Translations under genes and position numbers: made by a program
Notes under the pieces: generated by a model
Databases searched by the model: none
The model's input: the letters and a program-made list of their open reading frames with translations, nothing else
Told to the model about the DNA's origin: nothing
In this document: positions 1 through 11,490 of the stretch, piece by piece
Layout: each line of letters starts with the position of its first letter
Position numbering within the stretch: the first letter of the stretch is position 1
Source of the DNA: Nemertoderma westbladi
Lineage: Eukaryota > Xenacoelomorpha > Nemertodermatida > Nemertodermatidae
Assembly: GCA_032718475.1 (NCBI GenBank)
Contig: JAUCBJ010001570.1
Coordinates: forward strand, 1-64,000
Direction: 5' to 3'
Length of the DNA stretch: 64,000 nt

Positions 1-3000
1 CGTACCGGATAGCAATAGCTTCCAGTTCAATCGTGGCATACCTTGTTTCCGGGTCGCTGATGAACCTGCTGCCACAAGCTATAAGTTTGAAGTGGTCCCC
101 GTGTCGTTGGAGTAAGTTAAAACCAAAGCCATGGAGACGACTGGCGTCCGTTTCGAGTCTTGTTTCTGCTTTCAAGTCGAACGGAGCGAGTACAGGTGGT
201 TGAACGAGGGCGGTTTTAACCCGCTGGAACGCTTGTTGGTGGTTCGCAGTCCATAGGAACTCGTTCCTTGTTCGAAGCAGATCACGCAGAGGTGCCGCTG
301 TGGTGCTGATATCGCTGGAAAAATGTCCTAATTGATTAACCAGCCCCATAAAACTGCGAAGATCCGTTACGTTCTTTGGGGTAGGATATTCAGCGATTGC
401 TTTAATTTTACCTGGGTCCACCTCAGTTCCATTCTCGGTGACAATGAAACCAGCAAACTTAACGCTTGGTTTAGCAAAGTTAAATTTTTCTGGGTGAAGT
501 GTGATTCCGGCTGCACGACACTTCTCGAGAATGGTGCGGACCCGTTCGATGTGTTCCCGAATGTTGGTATCTTCGATGAGTATATCATCGACGATCTTAT
601 GGACCTGGGTTACGCCTTGGAGTGCCATATCGCCCCTGAAGTTATAGCTGTCTCCAGCTGATATAAAGCCCATGGGGGCACGGCAATAACGAAAACGGCC
701 CCACGGCGTAATGAAGGTCGTTAGATCACGTGAGTCTTCGTCTAAGGCAACCTGCCAATAGCCAGACTTTGCGTCTAGCGTGGTGAATATGCAGGTTCCC
801 TTAGTCCGGTCGGAGACTACATCGTGTGGCGTCCTAGAGTTGTGTATGGTTCGCATGACCTGTGAGTTAAGTTTTGTTAAGTCCACAGTCATGCGAATTT
901 CACCAGGGCGGTTGGGTTTGTTGCACACAACTATAGGATGGCACCAGGCGGTTGGTCGGTCCCCGATGCGTTCTATGATACCCTTCTCCTCCATCTGAGC
1001 CAGTTCCTGGCGCACTTTCTCACGGAGAGGGAAGGGTATGGGTCGAGCCGCATTTACGCAGAATGGTTGCGCACCGTCCACTAATTGGATGCTCATTGGT
1101 GGGCCGGACATGGTTAGGAGGTGACCCTTGGAGGCAAAGACATCTTTAAATTCCTCCATGAGTTTTAGTTTGGTCGCCTCATTCTCTATGCCTTGTTTCA
1201 TGGTGGCCACATATGTTGCACGTTGTGCAATAAGTGGCGTTTGGGCGCCGCTGTTGAGGAGAGGTGCGCCACTGATGTGCGGTTGTGTGTCACTGATGAG
1301 CGGTTGTATGCCACCAGTGTCCGTTATTGCAATGTTGGTATATGGCTCAGTCGTCTCACAGTGCTCTATAGGTTTGGGTGTGGAGGTGGTTGCGTTAATT
1401 TCCCGTGGTGTTGGGAAGTTATCCTCCACAATTCCAAGCCCTTTACAAGCCTGGAGAGACAAGTATACAACATTGCCCAAACCCACACACCAATAGACCC
1501 AGTCCTTATATGTGCGATCGCCGGCGGAGAGTTCCATGTGCAGTTTACCCAAACATTTAACTGGGCTACCATTAACAGCTGTGAGTGGGGAGTCTGCTGG
1601 GATGAGTTTGCAATTTTTAAGTCCCCATTCTGTGCGGATTGCGTCGCCCGCTACCACAACTTCTGCACCTGTGTCTGCCACGCACATTTTATTACCCATC
1701 CATATGCCAGATTTCAAGAAGTCTACGGCTATGAGCGGTTTATTAATGTTCGAGATTATTATGGCCCCGCTGGTTTTTCCGCCAAATTTTGATTGGAGAC
1801 ATTTTGATCCGAAATGTCCCTTTCTACCACATTTATGACAGTCAATGTTAGTTGCTTTACAGGGGTTATTATTCGGGTGGGGGTACTGACCCCCGCAGTT
1901 TAAGCATTCCCCCCGCTGTTTCACTTGGTGGATTGTTTCCCGTACGTTGTAGTTAGAGGTACCCCGGTTCCTGTCTGTAGATATGGCGGACTTGGAGCGC
2001 TGGTAGTTACTCTTCTTCTTATAGCGACTCCGACCTCGCCACTGATTGGCCGAGGTTGTATGCTGGACAGCATTAATGCGTTGCTCGCGAATGAGTTTAT
2101 TATCGCGAGCGGCAACTTCGCGCGATCGGCAGAAGTCTGGGATTTGTTCCCGAGTTAGTGGAGGACGTTTAGCGAATATTTCCTCCCTTGTTTCATCGTC
2201 CTGAATTCCCCGAACTATGAGGGTGTTTATCCAGTCGTCACGGTTCATCGTGTCTAGGTCGGCATCTTGCGCCAACTCGAGCAGTCTGACATAGTAATCA
2301 TCGAAAGTCTGACCTGGTTCCTGTTTAAGTTGTACCAGTTGGTGCCGATCCACAACGATGTTGCGTTCTGCCCGGAGATATTGCCGTATATCATCGATGA
2401 TTTCTGTTAGAGTTTTTGTCGTATCTGCGGGAATATCTAGTCGGTGGTGGATCCGGTTGAGGAACTCGGGGGAACAGTTGCTGAAAAATATAGCTACCTG
2501 GTCTTCCCTCGATTTTTGTTCCAGGTGGACGATACGGCCGTAGTTCAGCCACTGCCTCTCCCAGCGCACGAAACGGTGGTAGCTATAATCTACCTCGAGT
2601 TTATCCGGTGCTCTGGCTGTTAGTTTAGCGGCCGCGGTTGTACCGTCGTTGTTCCGCGGGGCGTTATCCTCGCGGCGACCTGCAGACTGTCCGCCAGGTT
2701 GTTGCAGGAGTTGCAGTAATCGAAGCTCCCGTTCCTCGTCCCGTTGTTCGCGTCGACGTTCCTCCTCAAGGCGGAGCTGTTGTTCTTCCGCCCGATCAGC
2801 TGCGCGTTGACGCTCCATGTACTGAAGGATTTGAGTCCAGTCCGGAGGAGTTTGTTTTTCCCCCTCGCTCGAATCTTCCTGCTCGTTTACCGCTTTTATT
2901 AGTCGTTTACGGAGAGTTGCTGATGGCGTTTTTGGATCGAACGGGACCCCGGCGTTGCTGCAATGTTGTTTTAACGCGGGGCGTTCCAGTAGCTCTATCT

Positions 3001-3049
3001 GAGCTGCGTTTAGATCCAGCCAGTCCTCCGGTTCTATCGACGTTGCCAT
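1..3049 (-). CDS. Ty3/Gypsy-like retrotransposon gag-pol polyprotein, partial (runs off window start)
   Basis: Reading the minus strand from an ATG at 3049-3047, one frame stays open for about 1016 codons to the window edge, so the C-terminal part (rest of RNase H, integrase) is missing here. In order I see a charged, Glu/Arg-rich gag-like N-terminus. Two CCHC-type zinc knuckles follow near residues 384-412, the second reading CHKCGRKGHFGSKC. An aspartic-protease DTGA motif lies near residue 459. Reverse transcriptase covers about residues 640-900, with RMTVDLTKLN, PMGFISAG and the catalytic VDDIL at about 820. The connection and start of RNase H follow (ETDASRLHGFGF). Gag and pol share one frame with no stop or frameshift, so this copy is young or was active recently. 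The pol order fits Ty3/Gypsy; the clade is not assigned because integrase and 3' LTR are out of view. Plus-strand open frames here are antisense shadows. Confidence 0.9.
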   Translation of the reverse strand, partial: MATSIEPEDWLDLNAAQIELLERPALKQHCSNAGVPFDPKTPSATLRKRLIKAVNEQEDSSEGEKQTPPDWTQILQYMERQRAADRAEEQQLRLEEERRREQRDEERELRLLQLLQQPGGQSAGRREDNAPRNNDGTTAAAKLTARAPDKLEVDYSYHRFVRWERQWLNYGRIVHLEQKSREDQVAIFFSNCSPEFLNRIHHRLDIPADTTKTLTEIIDDIRQYLRAERNIVVDRHQLVQLKQEPGQTFDDYYVRLLELAQDADLDTMNRDDWINTLIVRGIQDDETREEIFAKRPPLTREQIPDFCRSREVAARDNKLIREQRINAVQHTTSANQWRGRSRYKKKSNYQRSKSAISTDRNRGTSNYNVRETIHQVKQRGECLNCGGQYPHPNNNPCKATNIDCHKCGRKGHFGSKCLQSKFGGKTSGAIIISNINKPLIAVDFLKSGIWMGNKMCVADTGAEVVVAGDAIRTEWGLKNCKLIPADSPLTAVNGSPVKCLGKLHMELSAGDRTYKDWVYWCVGLGNVVYLSLQACKGLGIVEDNFPTPREINATTSTPKPIEHCETTEPYTNIAITDTGGIQPLISDTQPHISGAPLLNSGAQTPLIAQRATYVATMKQGIENEATKLKLMEEFKDVFASKGHLLTMSGPPMSIQLVDGAQPFCVNAARPIPFPLREKVRQELAQMEEKGIIERIGDRPTAWCHPIVVCNKPNRPGEIRMTVDLTKLNSQVMRTIHNSRTPHDVVSDRTKGTCIFTTLDAKSGYWQVALDEDSRDLTTFITPWGRFRYCRAPMGFISAGDSYNFRGDMALQGVTQVHKIVDDILIEDTNIREHIERVRTILEKCRAAGITLHPEKFNFAKPSVKFAGFIVTENGTEVDPGKIKAIAEYPTPKNVTDLRSFMGLVNQLGHFSSDISTTAAPLRDLLRTRNEFLWTANHQQAFQRVKTALVQPPVLAPFDLKAETRLETDASRLHGFGFNLLQRHGDHFKLIACGSRFISDPETRYATIELEAIAIRY

Positions 3050-3340
3050 TACGGTTGTTAATCTTATGTGAATTAACTCCCACGTTAGTTCAACTGACCA
3101 TACCGGCCAGCCGCACGCTGCGCCATATTATGTTTCAATTATATACAGAATACTGATAGGCCTTGCAGTGTTAAGTACAGGTTAATCGATCTGGCTACTT
3201 CCATATAATTACAGAATTAAGAATATCAGTATATTGTCTTACAGTGCTGCAGTGTTAAGTACCGGTACCCCATAACCAGCTACGGTAGGTCCATAAAGTA
3301 TATTGGGGCGAGCCATCTAGTTTGTTATGAGGTCACGACA
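3050..3340. other. Leader / possible 5' LTR region of the Gypsy-like element
   Basis: This non-coding stretch lies upstream of the minus-strand gag start. It contains an imperfect direct repeat with the core GCAGTGTTAAGTAC (about 3165-3178 and 3248-3261). On the minus strand a TGGCGC string near 3119-3124 resembles the TGG start of a retroviral primer-binding site, with an ...AACA end just before it. The second LTR is not in the window, so LTR ends cannot be set. The 32-bp satellite begins at 3341 with no gap and may sit in or next to the element's 5' end. Confidence 0.35.
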
Positions 3341-6300
3341 GTGGCGCGGTAGGTATGCACAACAAATCAACGGTGGCGCAGTGGGTATGCACAACAAATC
3401 AACAGTGGCGCGGTAGGTATGCACAACAAATCAACGGTGGCGCTGTAGGTATGCACAACAAATCAACGGTGGCGCTGTAGGTATGCACAACAAATCAACG
3501 GTGGCGCGGTAGGTATGCACAACAAATCAACGGTGGCGCGGTAGGTATGCACAACAAATCAACGGTGGCGCGGTAAGTATGCACAACAAATCAACGGTGG
3601 CGCGGTAGGTATGCACAACAAATCAACGGTGGCGCGGTAGGTATGCACAACAAATCAACGGTGGCGCGGTAAGTATGCACAACAAATCAACGGTGGCGCG
3701 GTAGGTATGCACAGCAAATCAACGGTGGCGCGGTAGGTATGCACAACAAATCAACGGTGGCGCGGTAGGTATGCACAACAAATCAACAGTGGCGCGGTAG
3801 GTATGCACAACAAATCAACGGTGGCGCGGTAGGTATGCACAACAAATCAACGGTGGCGCGGTAGGTATGCACAACAAATCAACGGTGGCGCTGTAGGTAT
3901 GCACAACAAATCAACGGTGGCGCTGTAGGTATGCACAACAAATCAACGGTGGCGCGGTAGGTATGCACAACAAATCAACGGTGGCGCGGTAGGTATGCAC
4001 AACAAATCAACGGTGGCGCGGTAAGTATGCACAACAAATCAACGGTGGCGCGGTAGGTATGCACAGCAAATCAACGGTGGCGCGGTAGGTATGCACAACA
4101 AATCAACGGTGGCGCGGTAAGTATGCACAACAAATGAATGGTGGCGCGGTAGGTATGCACAGCAAATCAACGGTGGCGCGGTAGGTATGCACAGCAAATC
4201 AACAGTGGCGCGGTGGGTATGCACAGCAAATCAACGGTGGCGCGGTAGGTATGCACAACAAATCAACGATGGCGTTGAGGGTATGCACAACAAATCAACA
4301 GTGGCGCGGTAGGTATGCACAACAAATCAACGGTGGCGCGGTAGGTATGCACAGTAAATCAACGGTGGCGCGGTAGGTATGCACAGTAAATCAACGGTGG
4401 CGCGGTAAGTATGCACAACAAATCAACGGTGGCGCGATAGGTATGCACAACAAATCAATGGTGGCGCGGTAGGTATGCACAACAAATCAACAGTGGCGCG
4501 GTAGGTATGCACAACAAATCAACGGTGGCGCAGTGGGTATGCACAACAAATTAACAGTGGCGCGGTAGGTATGCACAACAAATCAACGGTGGCGCAGTAG
4601 GTATGCACAACAAATCAACGGTGGCGCTGTAGGTATGCACAACAAATCAACAGTGGCGCGGTAGGTATGCACAACAAATCAACAGTGGCGCGGCAGGTAT
4701 GCACAACAAATCAACGGTGGCGCGGTGGGTATGCACAACAAATCAACAGTGGCGCGGTAGGTATGCACAACAAATCAACGGTGGCGCGGTAGGTATGCAC
4801 AACAAATCAACGGTGGCGCTGTAGGTATGCACAACAAATCAACGGTGGCGCTGTAGGTATGCACAACAAATCAACGGTGGCGCGGTAGGTATGCACAACA
4901 AATCAACAGTGGCGCGGTAGGTATGCACAACAAATCAACGGTGGCGCGGTAGGTATGCACAATAAATCAACGGTGGCGCGGTAGGTATGCACAACAAATC
5001 AACAGTGGCGCGGTAGGTATGCACAACAAATCAACAGTGGCGCGGCAGGTATGCACAACAAATCAACGGTGGCGCGGTGGGTATGCACAACAAATCAACA
5101 GTGGCGCGGTAGGTATTCACAACAAATCAACGGTGGCGCGGTAGGTATGCACAACAAATCAACGGTGGCGCTGTAGGTATGCACAACAAATCAACGGTGG
5201 CGCGGTAGGTATGCACAACAAATCAACGGTGGCGCGGTGGGTATGCACAACAAATCAACGGTGGCGCGGTGGGTATGCACAACAAATCAACAGTGGCGCG
5301 GTAGGTATGCACAACAAATCAACGGTGGCGCTGTAGGTATGCACAACAAATCAATGGTGGCGCGGTAGGTATGCACAACAAATCGACAGTGGCGCGGTAG
5401 GTATGCACAACAAATCAACGGTGGCGCGGTGGGTATGCACAACAAATCAACGGTGGCGCGGTGGGTATGCACAACAAATCAACAGTGGCGCGGTAGGTAT
5501 GCACAACAAATCAACGGTGGCGCTGTAGGTATGCACAACAAATCAACGGTGGCGCTGTAGGTATGCACAACAAATCAATGGTGGCGCGGTAGGTATGCAC
5601 AACAAATCGACAGTGGCGCGGTAGGTATGCACAACAAATCAACGGTGGCGCGGTGGGTATGCACAACAAATCAACGGTGGCGCGGTAGGTATGCACAACA
5701 AATCAACGGTGGCGCGGTAAGTATGCACAACAAATCAACGGTGGCGCAGTAGGTATGCACAACAAATCAACGGTGGCGCCCTGGGTATGCACAACAAATC
5801 AACAGTGGCGCGGTAGGTATGCACAACAAATCAACAGTGGCGCGGTAGGTATGCACAACAAATCAACGGTGGCGCGGTAGGTATGCACAATAAATCAACG
5901 GTGGCGCGGTGGGTATGCACAACAAATCAACGGTGGCGCAGTAGGTATGCACAACAAATCAACGGTGGCGCCCTGGGTATGCACAACAAATCAACAGTGG
6001 CGCGGTAGGTATGCACAACAAATCAACAGTGGCGCGGTAGGTATGCACAACAAATCAACAGTGGCGCGGTAGGTATGCACAACAAATCAACGGTGGCGCG
6101 GTAGGTATGCACAACAAATCAACGGTGGCGCGGTGGGTATGCACAACAAATCAACGGTGGCGCCCTGGGTATGCACAACAAATCAACAGTGGCGCGGTAG
6201 GTATGCACAACAAATCAACGGTGGCGCGGTAGATATGCACAACAAATCAACGGTGGCGCGGTGGGTATGCACAACAAATCAATGGTGGCGCGGTAGGTAT

Positions 6301-9300
6301 GCACAACAAATCAACGGTGGCGCGGTGGGTATGCACAACAAATCAATGGTGGCGCGGTAGGTATGCACAACAAATCAATGGTGGCGCGGTAGGTATGCAC
6401 AACAAATCAACGGTGGCGCGGTGGGTATGCACAACAAATCAACGGTGGCGCCCTGGGTATGCACAACAAATCAACAGTGGCGCGGTAGGTATGCACAACA
6501 AATCAACGGTGGCGCGGTAGGTATGCACAACAAATCAACGGTGGCGCGGTGGGTATGCACAATAAATCAACGGTGGCGCCCTGGGTATGCACAACAAATC
6601 AACTGTGGCGCGATAGGTATGCACAACAAATCAACGGTGGCGCTGTAGGTATGCACAACAAATCAACGGTGGCGCTGTAGGTATGCACAACAAATCAACG
6701 GTGGCGCGGTAGGTATGCACAACAAATCAACGGTGGCGCGGTAAGTATGCACAACAAATCAACGGTGGCGCAGTAGGTATGCACAACAAATCAACGGTGG
6801 CGCCCTGGGTATGCACAACAAATCAACAGTGGCGCGGTAGGTATGCACAACAAATCAACAGTGGCGCGGTAGGTATGCACAACAAATCAACGGTGGCGCG
6901 GTAGGTATGCACAATAAATCAACGGTGGCGCGGTGGGTATGCACAACAAATCAACGGTGGCGCAGTAGGTATGCACAACAAATCAACGGTGGCGCCCTGG
7001 GTATGCACAACAATTCAACAGTGGCGCGGTAGGTATGCACAACAAATCAACGGTGGCGCGGTAGGTATGCGCAACAAATCCACGGTGGCGCGGTGGGTAT
7101 GCACAACAAATCAACGGTGGCGCGGTAGGTATGCACAGCAAATCAACGGTGGCGCAGTAGGTATGCACAACAATTCAACGGTGGCGCCCTGGGTATGCAC
7201 AACAAATCAACGGTGGCGCGGTAAGTATGCACAACAAATCAACGGTGGCGCGGTAAGTATGCACAACAAATCAACTGTGGCGCGATAGGTATGCACGACA
7301 AATCAACGGTGGCGCTGTAGGTATGCACAACAAATCAACGGTGGCGCTGTAGGTATGCACAACAAATCAACGGTGGCGCGGTAGGTATGCACAACAAATC
7401 AACGGTGGCGCGGTGGGTATGCACAACAAATCAACGGTGGCGCGGTGGGTATGCACAACAAATCAACAGTGGCGCGGTAGGTATGCACAAAAAATCAACG
7501 GTGGCGCTGTAGGTATGCACAACAAATCAATGGTGGCGTGGTAGGTATGCACAACAAATCGACAGTGGCGCGGTAGGTATGCACAACAAATCAACGGTGG
7601 CGCGGTGGGTATGCACAACAAATCAACGGTGGCGCGGTGGGTATGCACAACAAATCAACAGTGGCGCGGTAGGTATGCACAACAAATCAACGGTGGCGCT
7701 GTAGGTATGCACAACAAATCAACGGTGGCGCTGTAGGTATGCACAACAAATCAATGGTGGCGCGGTAGGTATGCACAACAAATCGACAGTGGCGCGGTAG
7801 GTATGCACAACAAATCAACGGTGGCGCGGTGGGTATGCACAACAAATCAACGGTGGCGCGGTAGGTATGCACAACAAATCAACGGTGGCGCGGTAAGTAT
7901 GCACAACAAATCAACGGTGGCGCGGTAAGTATGCACAACAAATCAACTGTGGCGCGATAGGTATGCACAACTAATCAACGGTGGCGCTGTAGGTATGCAC
8001 AACAAATCAACGGTGGCGCGGTAGGTATGCACAACAAATCAACGGTGGCGCGGTAAGTATGCACAACAAATCAACGGTGGCGCAGTAGGTATGCACAACA
8101 AATCAACGGTGGCGCCCTGGGTATGCACAACAAATCAACAGTGGCGCGGTAGGTATGCACAACAAATCAACAGTGGCGCGGTAGGTATGCACAACAAATC
8201 AACGGTGGCGCGGTAGGTATGCACAATAAATCAACGGTGGCGCGGTGGGTATGCACAACAAATCAACGGTGGCGCAGTAGGTATGCACAACAAATCAACG
8301 GTGGCGCGGTAAGTATGCACAACAAATCAACGGTGGCGCAGTAGGTATGCACAACAAATCAACGGTGGCGCCCTGGGTATGCACAATAAATCAACGGTGG
8401 CGCGGTGGGTATGCACAACAAATCAACGGTGGCGCAGTAGGTATGCACAACAAATCAACGGTGGCGCGGTGGGTATGCACAACAAATCAACGGTGGCGCG
8501 GTAGGTATGCACAGCAAATCAACGGTGGCGCAGTAGGTATGCACAACAAATCAACGGTGGCGCCCTGGGTATGCACAACAAATCAACAGTGGCGCGGTAG
8601 GTATGCACAACAAATCAACAGTGGCGCGGTAGGTATGCACAACAAATCAACGGTGGCGCGGTAGGTATGCACAATAAATCAACGGTGGCGCGGTGGGTAT
8701 GCACAACAAATCAACGGTGGCGCGGTAGGTATGCACAGCAAATCAACGGTGGCGCAGTAGGTATGCACAACAAATCAACGGTGGCGCCCTGGGTATGCAC
8801 AACAAATCAACAGTGGCGCGGTAGGTATGCACAACAAATCAACAGTGGCGCGGTAGGTATGCACAACAAATCAACGGTGGCGCGGTAGGTATGCACAACA
8901 AATCAACGGTGGCGCGGTAGGTATGCACAACAAATCAACGGTGGCGCGGTGGGTATGCACAACAAATCAACGGTGGCGCGGTAGGTATGCACAGCAAATC
9001 AACGGTGGCGCAGTAGGTATGCACAACAAATCAACGGTGGCGCGGTAGGTATGCACAACAAATCAACGGTGGCGCGGTAGGTATGCACAACAAATCAACG
9101 GTGGCGCGGTGGGTATGCACAACAAATCAACGGTGGCGCGGTATGTATGCACAGCAAATCAACGGTGGCGCAGTAGGTATGCACAACAAATCAACGGTGG
9201 CGCCCTGGGTATGCACAACAAATCAACAGTGGCGCGGTAGGTATGCACAACAAATCAACAGTGGCGCGGTAGGTATGCACAACAAATCAACGGTGGCGCG

Positions 9301-9383
9301 GTAGGTATGCACAATAAATCAACGGTGGCGCGGTGGGTATGCACAACAAATCAACGGTGGCGCTGTAGGTATGCACAACAAAG
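3341..9383. repeat. 32-bp satellite, about 188 copies
   Basis: The unit is GTGGCGCGGTAGGTATGCAC followed by AACAAATCAACG, 32 bp. The first copy starts at 3341 and the last complete phase marker (GTGG) is at 9357. The distance is 6016 bp, exactly 188 x 32, so the array has no net insertion or deletion over 6 kb and copies differ by substitutions. Common variants are GGCGCTGTAG, GGCGCCCTGG, GGCGCGGTAA and AACAGTGG. Blocks recur at a distance of 2176 bp (68 units): the variant order at 5287-5696 recurs at 7463-7872. Because 32 is not a multiple of three, the frame rotates every 96 bp and many short spurious open frames arise on both strands; none is a gene. Confidence 0.98.
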
Positions 9384-9545
9384 AATGCCATGATAAATAT
9401 ACTAATACTACAGTTGTACATACTTTTTGTAGTAAATTGCTGTTTTTTGTGAATTGTTACATATATACATAGTAAAGGTGTTGGTTCTTTATATTATGTT
9501 ATATTACCAGTACCTATTGATATATTATCTTAATAATAATAATAA

Positions 9546-10100
9546 ATGGCTGGCTTTAATTCAGGACCATATAATTTAAATTTTTGTATGGGAACAAGCA
9601 TGATTATTTCAGGGCCATCCGGTTTGGGTAAATCTACCTTTGTCAGTGACTTAATCAAACACAAGAATGGCTGCTTCAACGAATCCCCCTTGCGATTATT
9701 GTATTGTTACGGGAGCAATCCCCCGACTATTCCCGGTATTACTCACCTTTACAAAGGTCTACCTGAAAATATAGACACTTTAGTAAATAGTCCAGATTTA
9801 TTAATTATAGATGATTTATTAACAGAAACTGAGTCCAGTACAGCCTTAACTGTATTGTTTACTAAGGTTGCTCATCATTCCAATATATTTATTTGTTTCA
9901 TAACGCAAAACATGTTTTATGGTGGGAAGCATAACCGTACAAGGTCAATTAATAGCCATACGTTAGTATTAATGAAAAATCCACGCGACAGTTTATCGGT
10001 TTTAAATTTCGCAAAGCAGATGTTACCCAGGCAGACAAAATTTTTAGTAGATTCCTATCAAGATGCGACTATTAACCCCGTTTTCACATTTCTTAATTGA
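9546..10100 (+). pseudogene. Polinton-type DNA-packaging ATPase (A32/FtsK-HerA family), frame broken near the 3' end
   Basis: This is a 184-residue open frame. A Walker A motif GPSGLGKST lies at residues 23-31 and a Walker B stretch LLIIDDLL at about 85-92. A later FITQN segment fits the sensor region of these ATPases. In Polintons and large DNA viruses this enzyme pumps the genome into the capsid. The frame stops at 10100, but ATPase-like coding (DLRQETPEHLRFR) continues in another frame from about 10100 to 10210, so a 1-nt frameshift separates the C-terminal tail. The start ATG follows an AT-rich leader at 9384-9545 that holds no other gene. Confidence 0.8.
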
Positions 10101-10260
10101 TTTACGTCAGGAAACACCCGAACATTTAAGATTTAGATCAGATATATTTCATAATCATAATTGTTACATTAAAAATTATATTGACTATAAACGTAACGAT
10201 AATAATAATAATAATAATTAATATTCATATTTTGTAAAAATTGTAAATAATGTCGCAACA

Positions 10261-10665
10261 ATGAATAGACTTCTGCAGAAATATTGTAACGAATTGGAAT
10301 TTTTACGCAGCACTACCCCTCAACAAAGAACTTGTTTTATTAACCATACCGCGAGTAACGAATTAATACGCATCATTGTAAATACAGCTTTAAATGTTCT
10401 AAAAGGTAACGTACAATTGACCCCCAATTAATTTAGAAATATTCGTCGTTATAAAAAGGTATTAAAATCACTCAATAGGAAAACAAAAAATATATCAAGT
10501 TACAGAAAAAAGTTATCCAATCAATCTGGAGGTATACTTCCGTTTCTAATACCCCTGTTCGGCATTGGTGCGAAACTCGCTGCGGGAGCTGGCGCCACGG
10601 CTGCGGGAGCTGGCGCCGCGGCCGCCAGGGCGGCTATTGTGAAAAGAATTAACCGGGGTTGGTAA
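10261..10665 (+). pseudogene. Small Polinton/adintovirus core-like (adenovirus pX-like) protein with one internal stop
   Basis: The frame from ATG 10261 to TAA 10663-10665 would encode about 134 residues but is interrupted by an in-frame TAA at 10429-10431. The middle is strongly basic (Arg/Lys-rich). It is followed by GGILPFLIPL and an Ala/Gly-rich hydrophobic segment, ending in a short basic tail. That layout, basic stretch then GG-hydrophobic tail, matches small core/condensing proteins encoded by Maverick-type elements. It lies between ATPase and integrase, as expected for this element. Function is inferred from layout and context only. Confidence 0.6.
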
Positions 10666-10876
10666 TAATAATGGTTAAAACGGAAATAACATAAAATTAT
10701 ACTTAGTATCGAGTAAACCGTTAGCTACTGTTTTAAAACTTCAAGATATACCTAGAGTAAATAGTACAAAAAGAAAAACATCAACTTCAAAGAAAATAAA
10801 AAAATGTCAGCTGTTTTTACGGTGATGCCCTTTATAAGGGATTTGAATATACATATTACTTGCGGTTGTCGACAAG

Positions 10877-11490
10877 ATGCCTCGCAAGATGAAACCGATT
10901 TTAACCCGGAGCTTAGACAAAAATCTGTTAAGAATTTATTCAGATCCTTCGTCACCTGCAGGCTTTGCAAGTATCACAAAATTAGCAAAAGCAGCAAACA
11001 TCAAACTATATCAAGCCCAGAAATGGTTAAGCGGGCAAAAGACGTATACCCTTCACGCACCATGTAGACATCGTTATCCAGCATCTAAAATATTTACGGG
11101 TGGGCTAAAAGATATATATATATGATAGATCTGGTGGATATGCAGCAATATAAATCGCAAAATAATAATTATAACTACATATTAACATGTATTGATGCCT
11201 GTAGTCGGCTTGCTTTCGCCTACTGTATGAAAACAAAAACAGGTATTGAAATTATTAGTATATTGCAAAAAATATTCGCAAAAGGCAAACCAAACAGAAT
11301 CGCTACCGACCAAGGATCTGAATTTTTAAATAAACCTGTGAGGAAATATTTAGATACTATCAGTGTACAGTATTACATAATGTACTCGGTGAATAAGGCT
11401 GCTATAGTCGAAAGGTTTAATAGAACATTAAAGACAAAAATGTTCAAAATTTTCACACAACAAACTTCCAAAAACTTAATTTATCTACAT
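10877..11490 (+). pseudogene. Polinton integrase (retroviral-type rve domain), frameshifted and 3'-truncated
   Basis: Two overlapping frames make up this gene. The first (10877-11125) carries the N-terminal region with WLSGQKTYTLHAPCRHRYP. The second (from 11122) carries the catalytic core: first Asp in MIDLVDMQQY, second in ATDQGSEFLN, and catalytic Glu in AAIVERFNRTLK. The frames part at a TA dinucleotide run (about 11112-11123), a likely slippage site. Past about 11490 integrase similarity ends and the sequence becomes coding on the opposite strand for the polymerase. The chromodomain-like C-terminus is therefore deleted. Confidence 0.85.

Noticed and set aside
332-3156. Plus-strand ORFs of 60-199 codons in the first 3 kb
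   Set aside because: They are antisense to an uninterrupted gag-pol frame with clear protease and RT motifs.
3341-9383. CRISPR-like regular array and many 61-105-codon open frames
   Set aside because: Units are contiguous 32-bp repeats with no spacers, in a eukaryotic context, and the frames are translations of the repeat on either strand.
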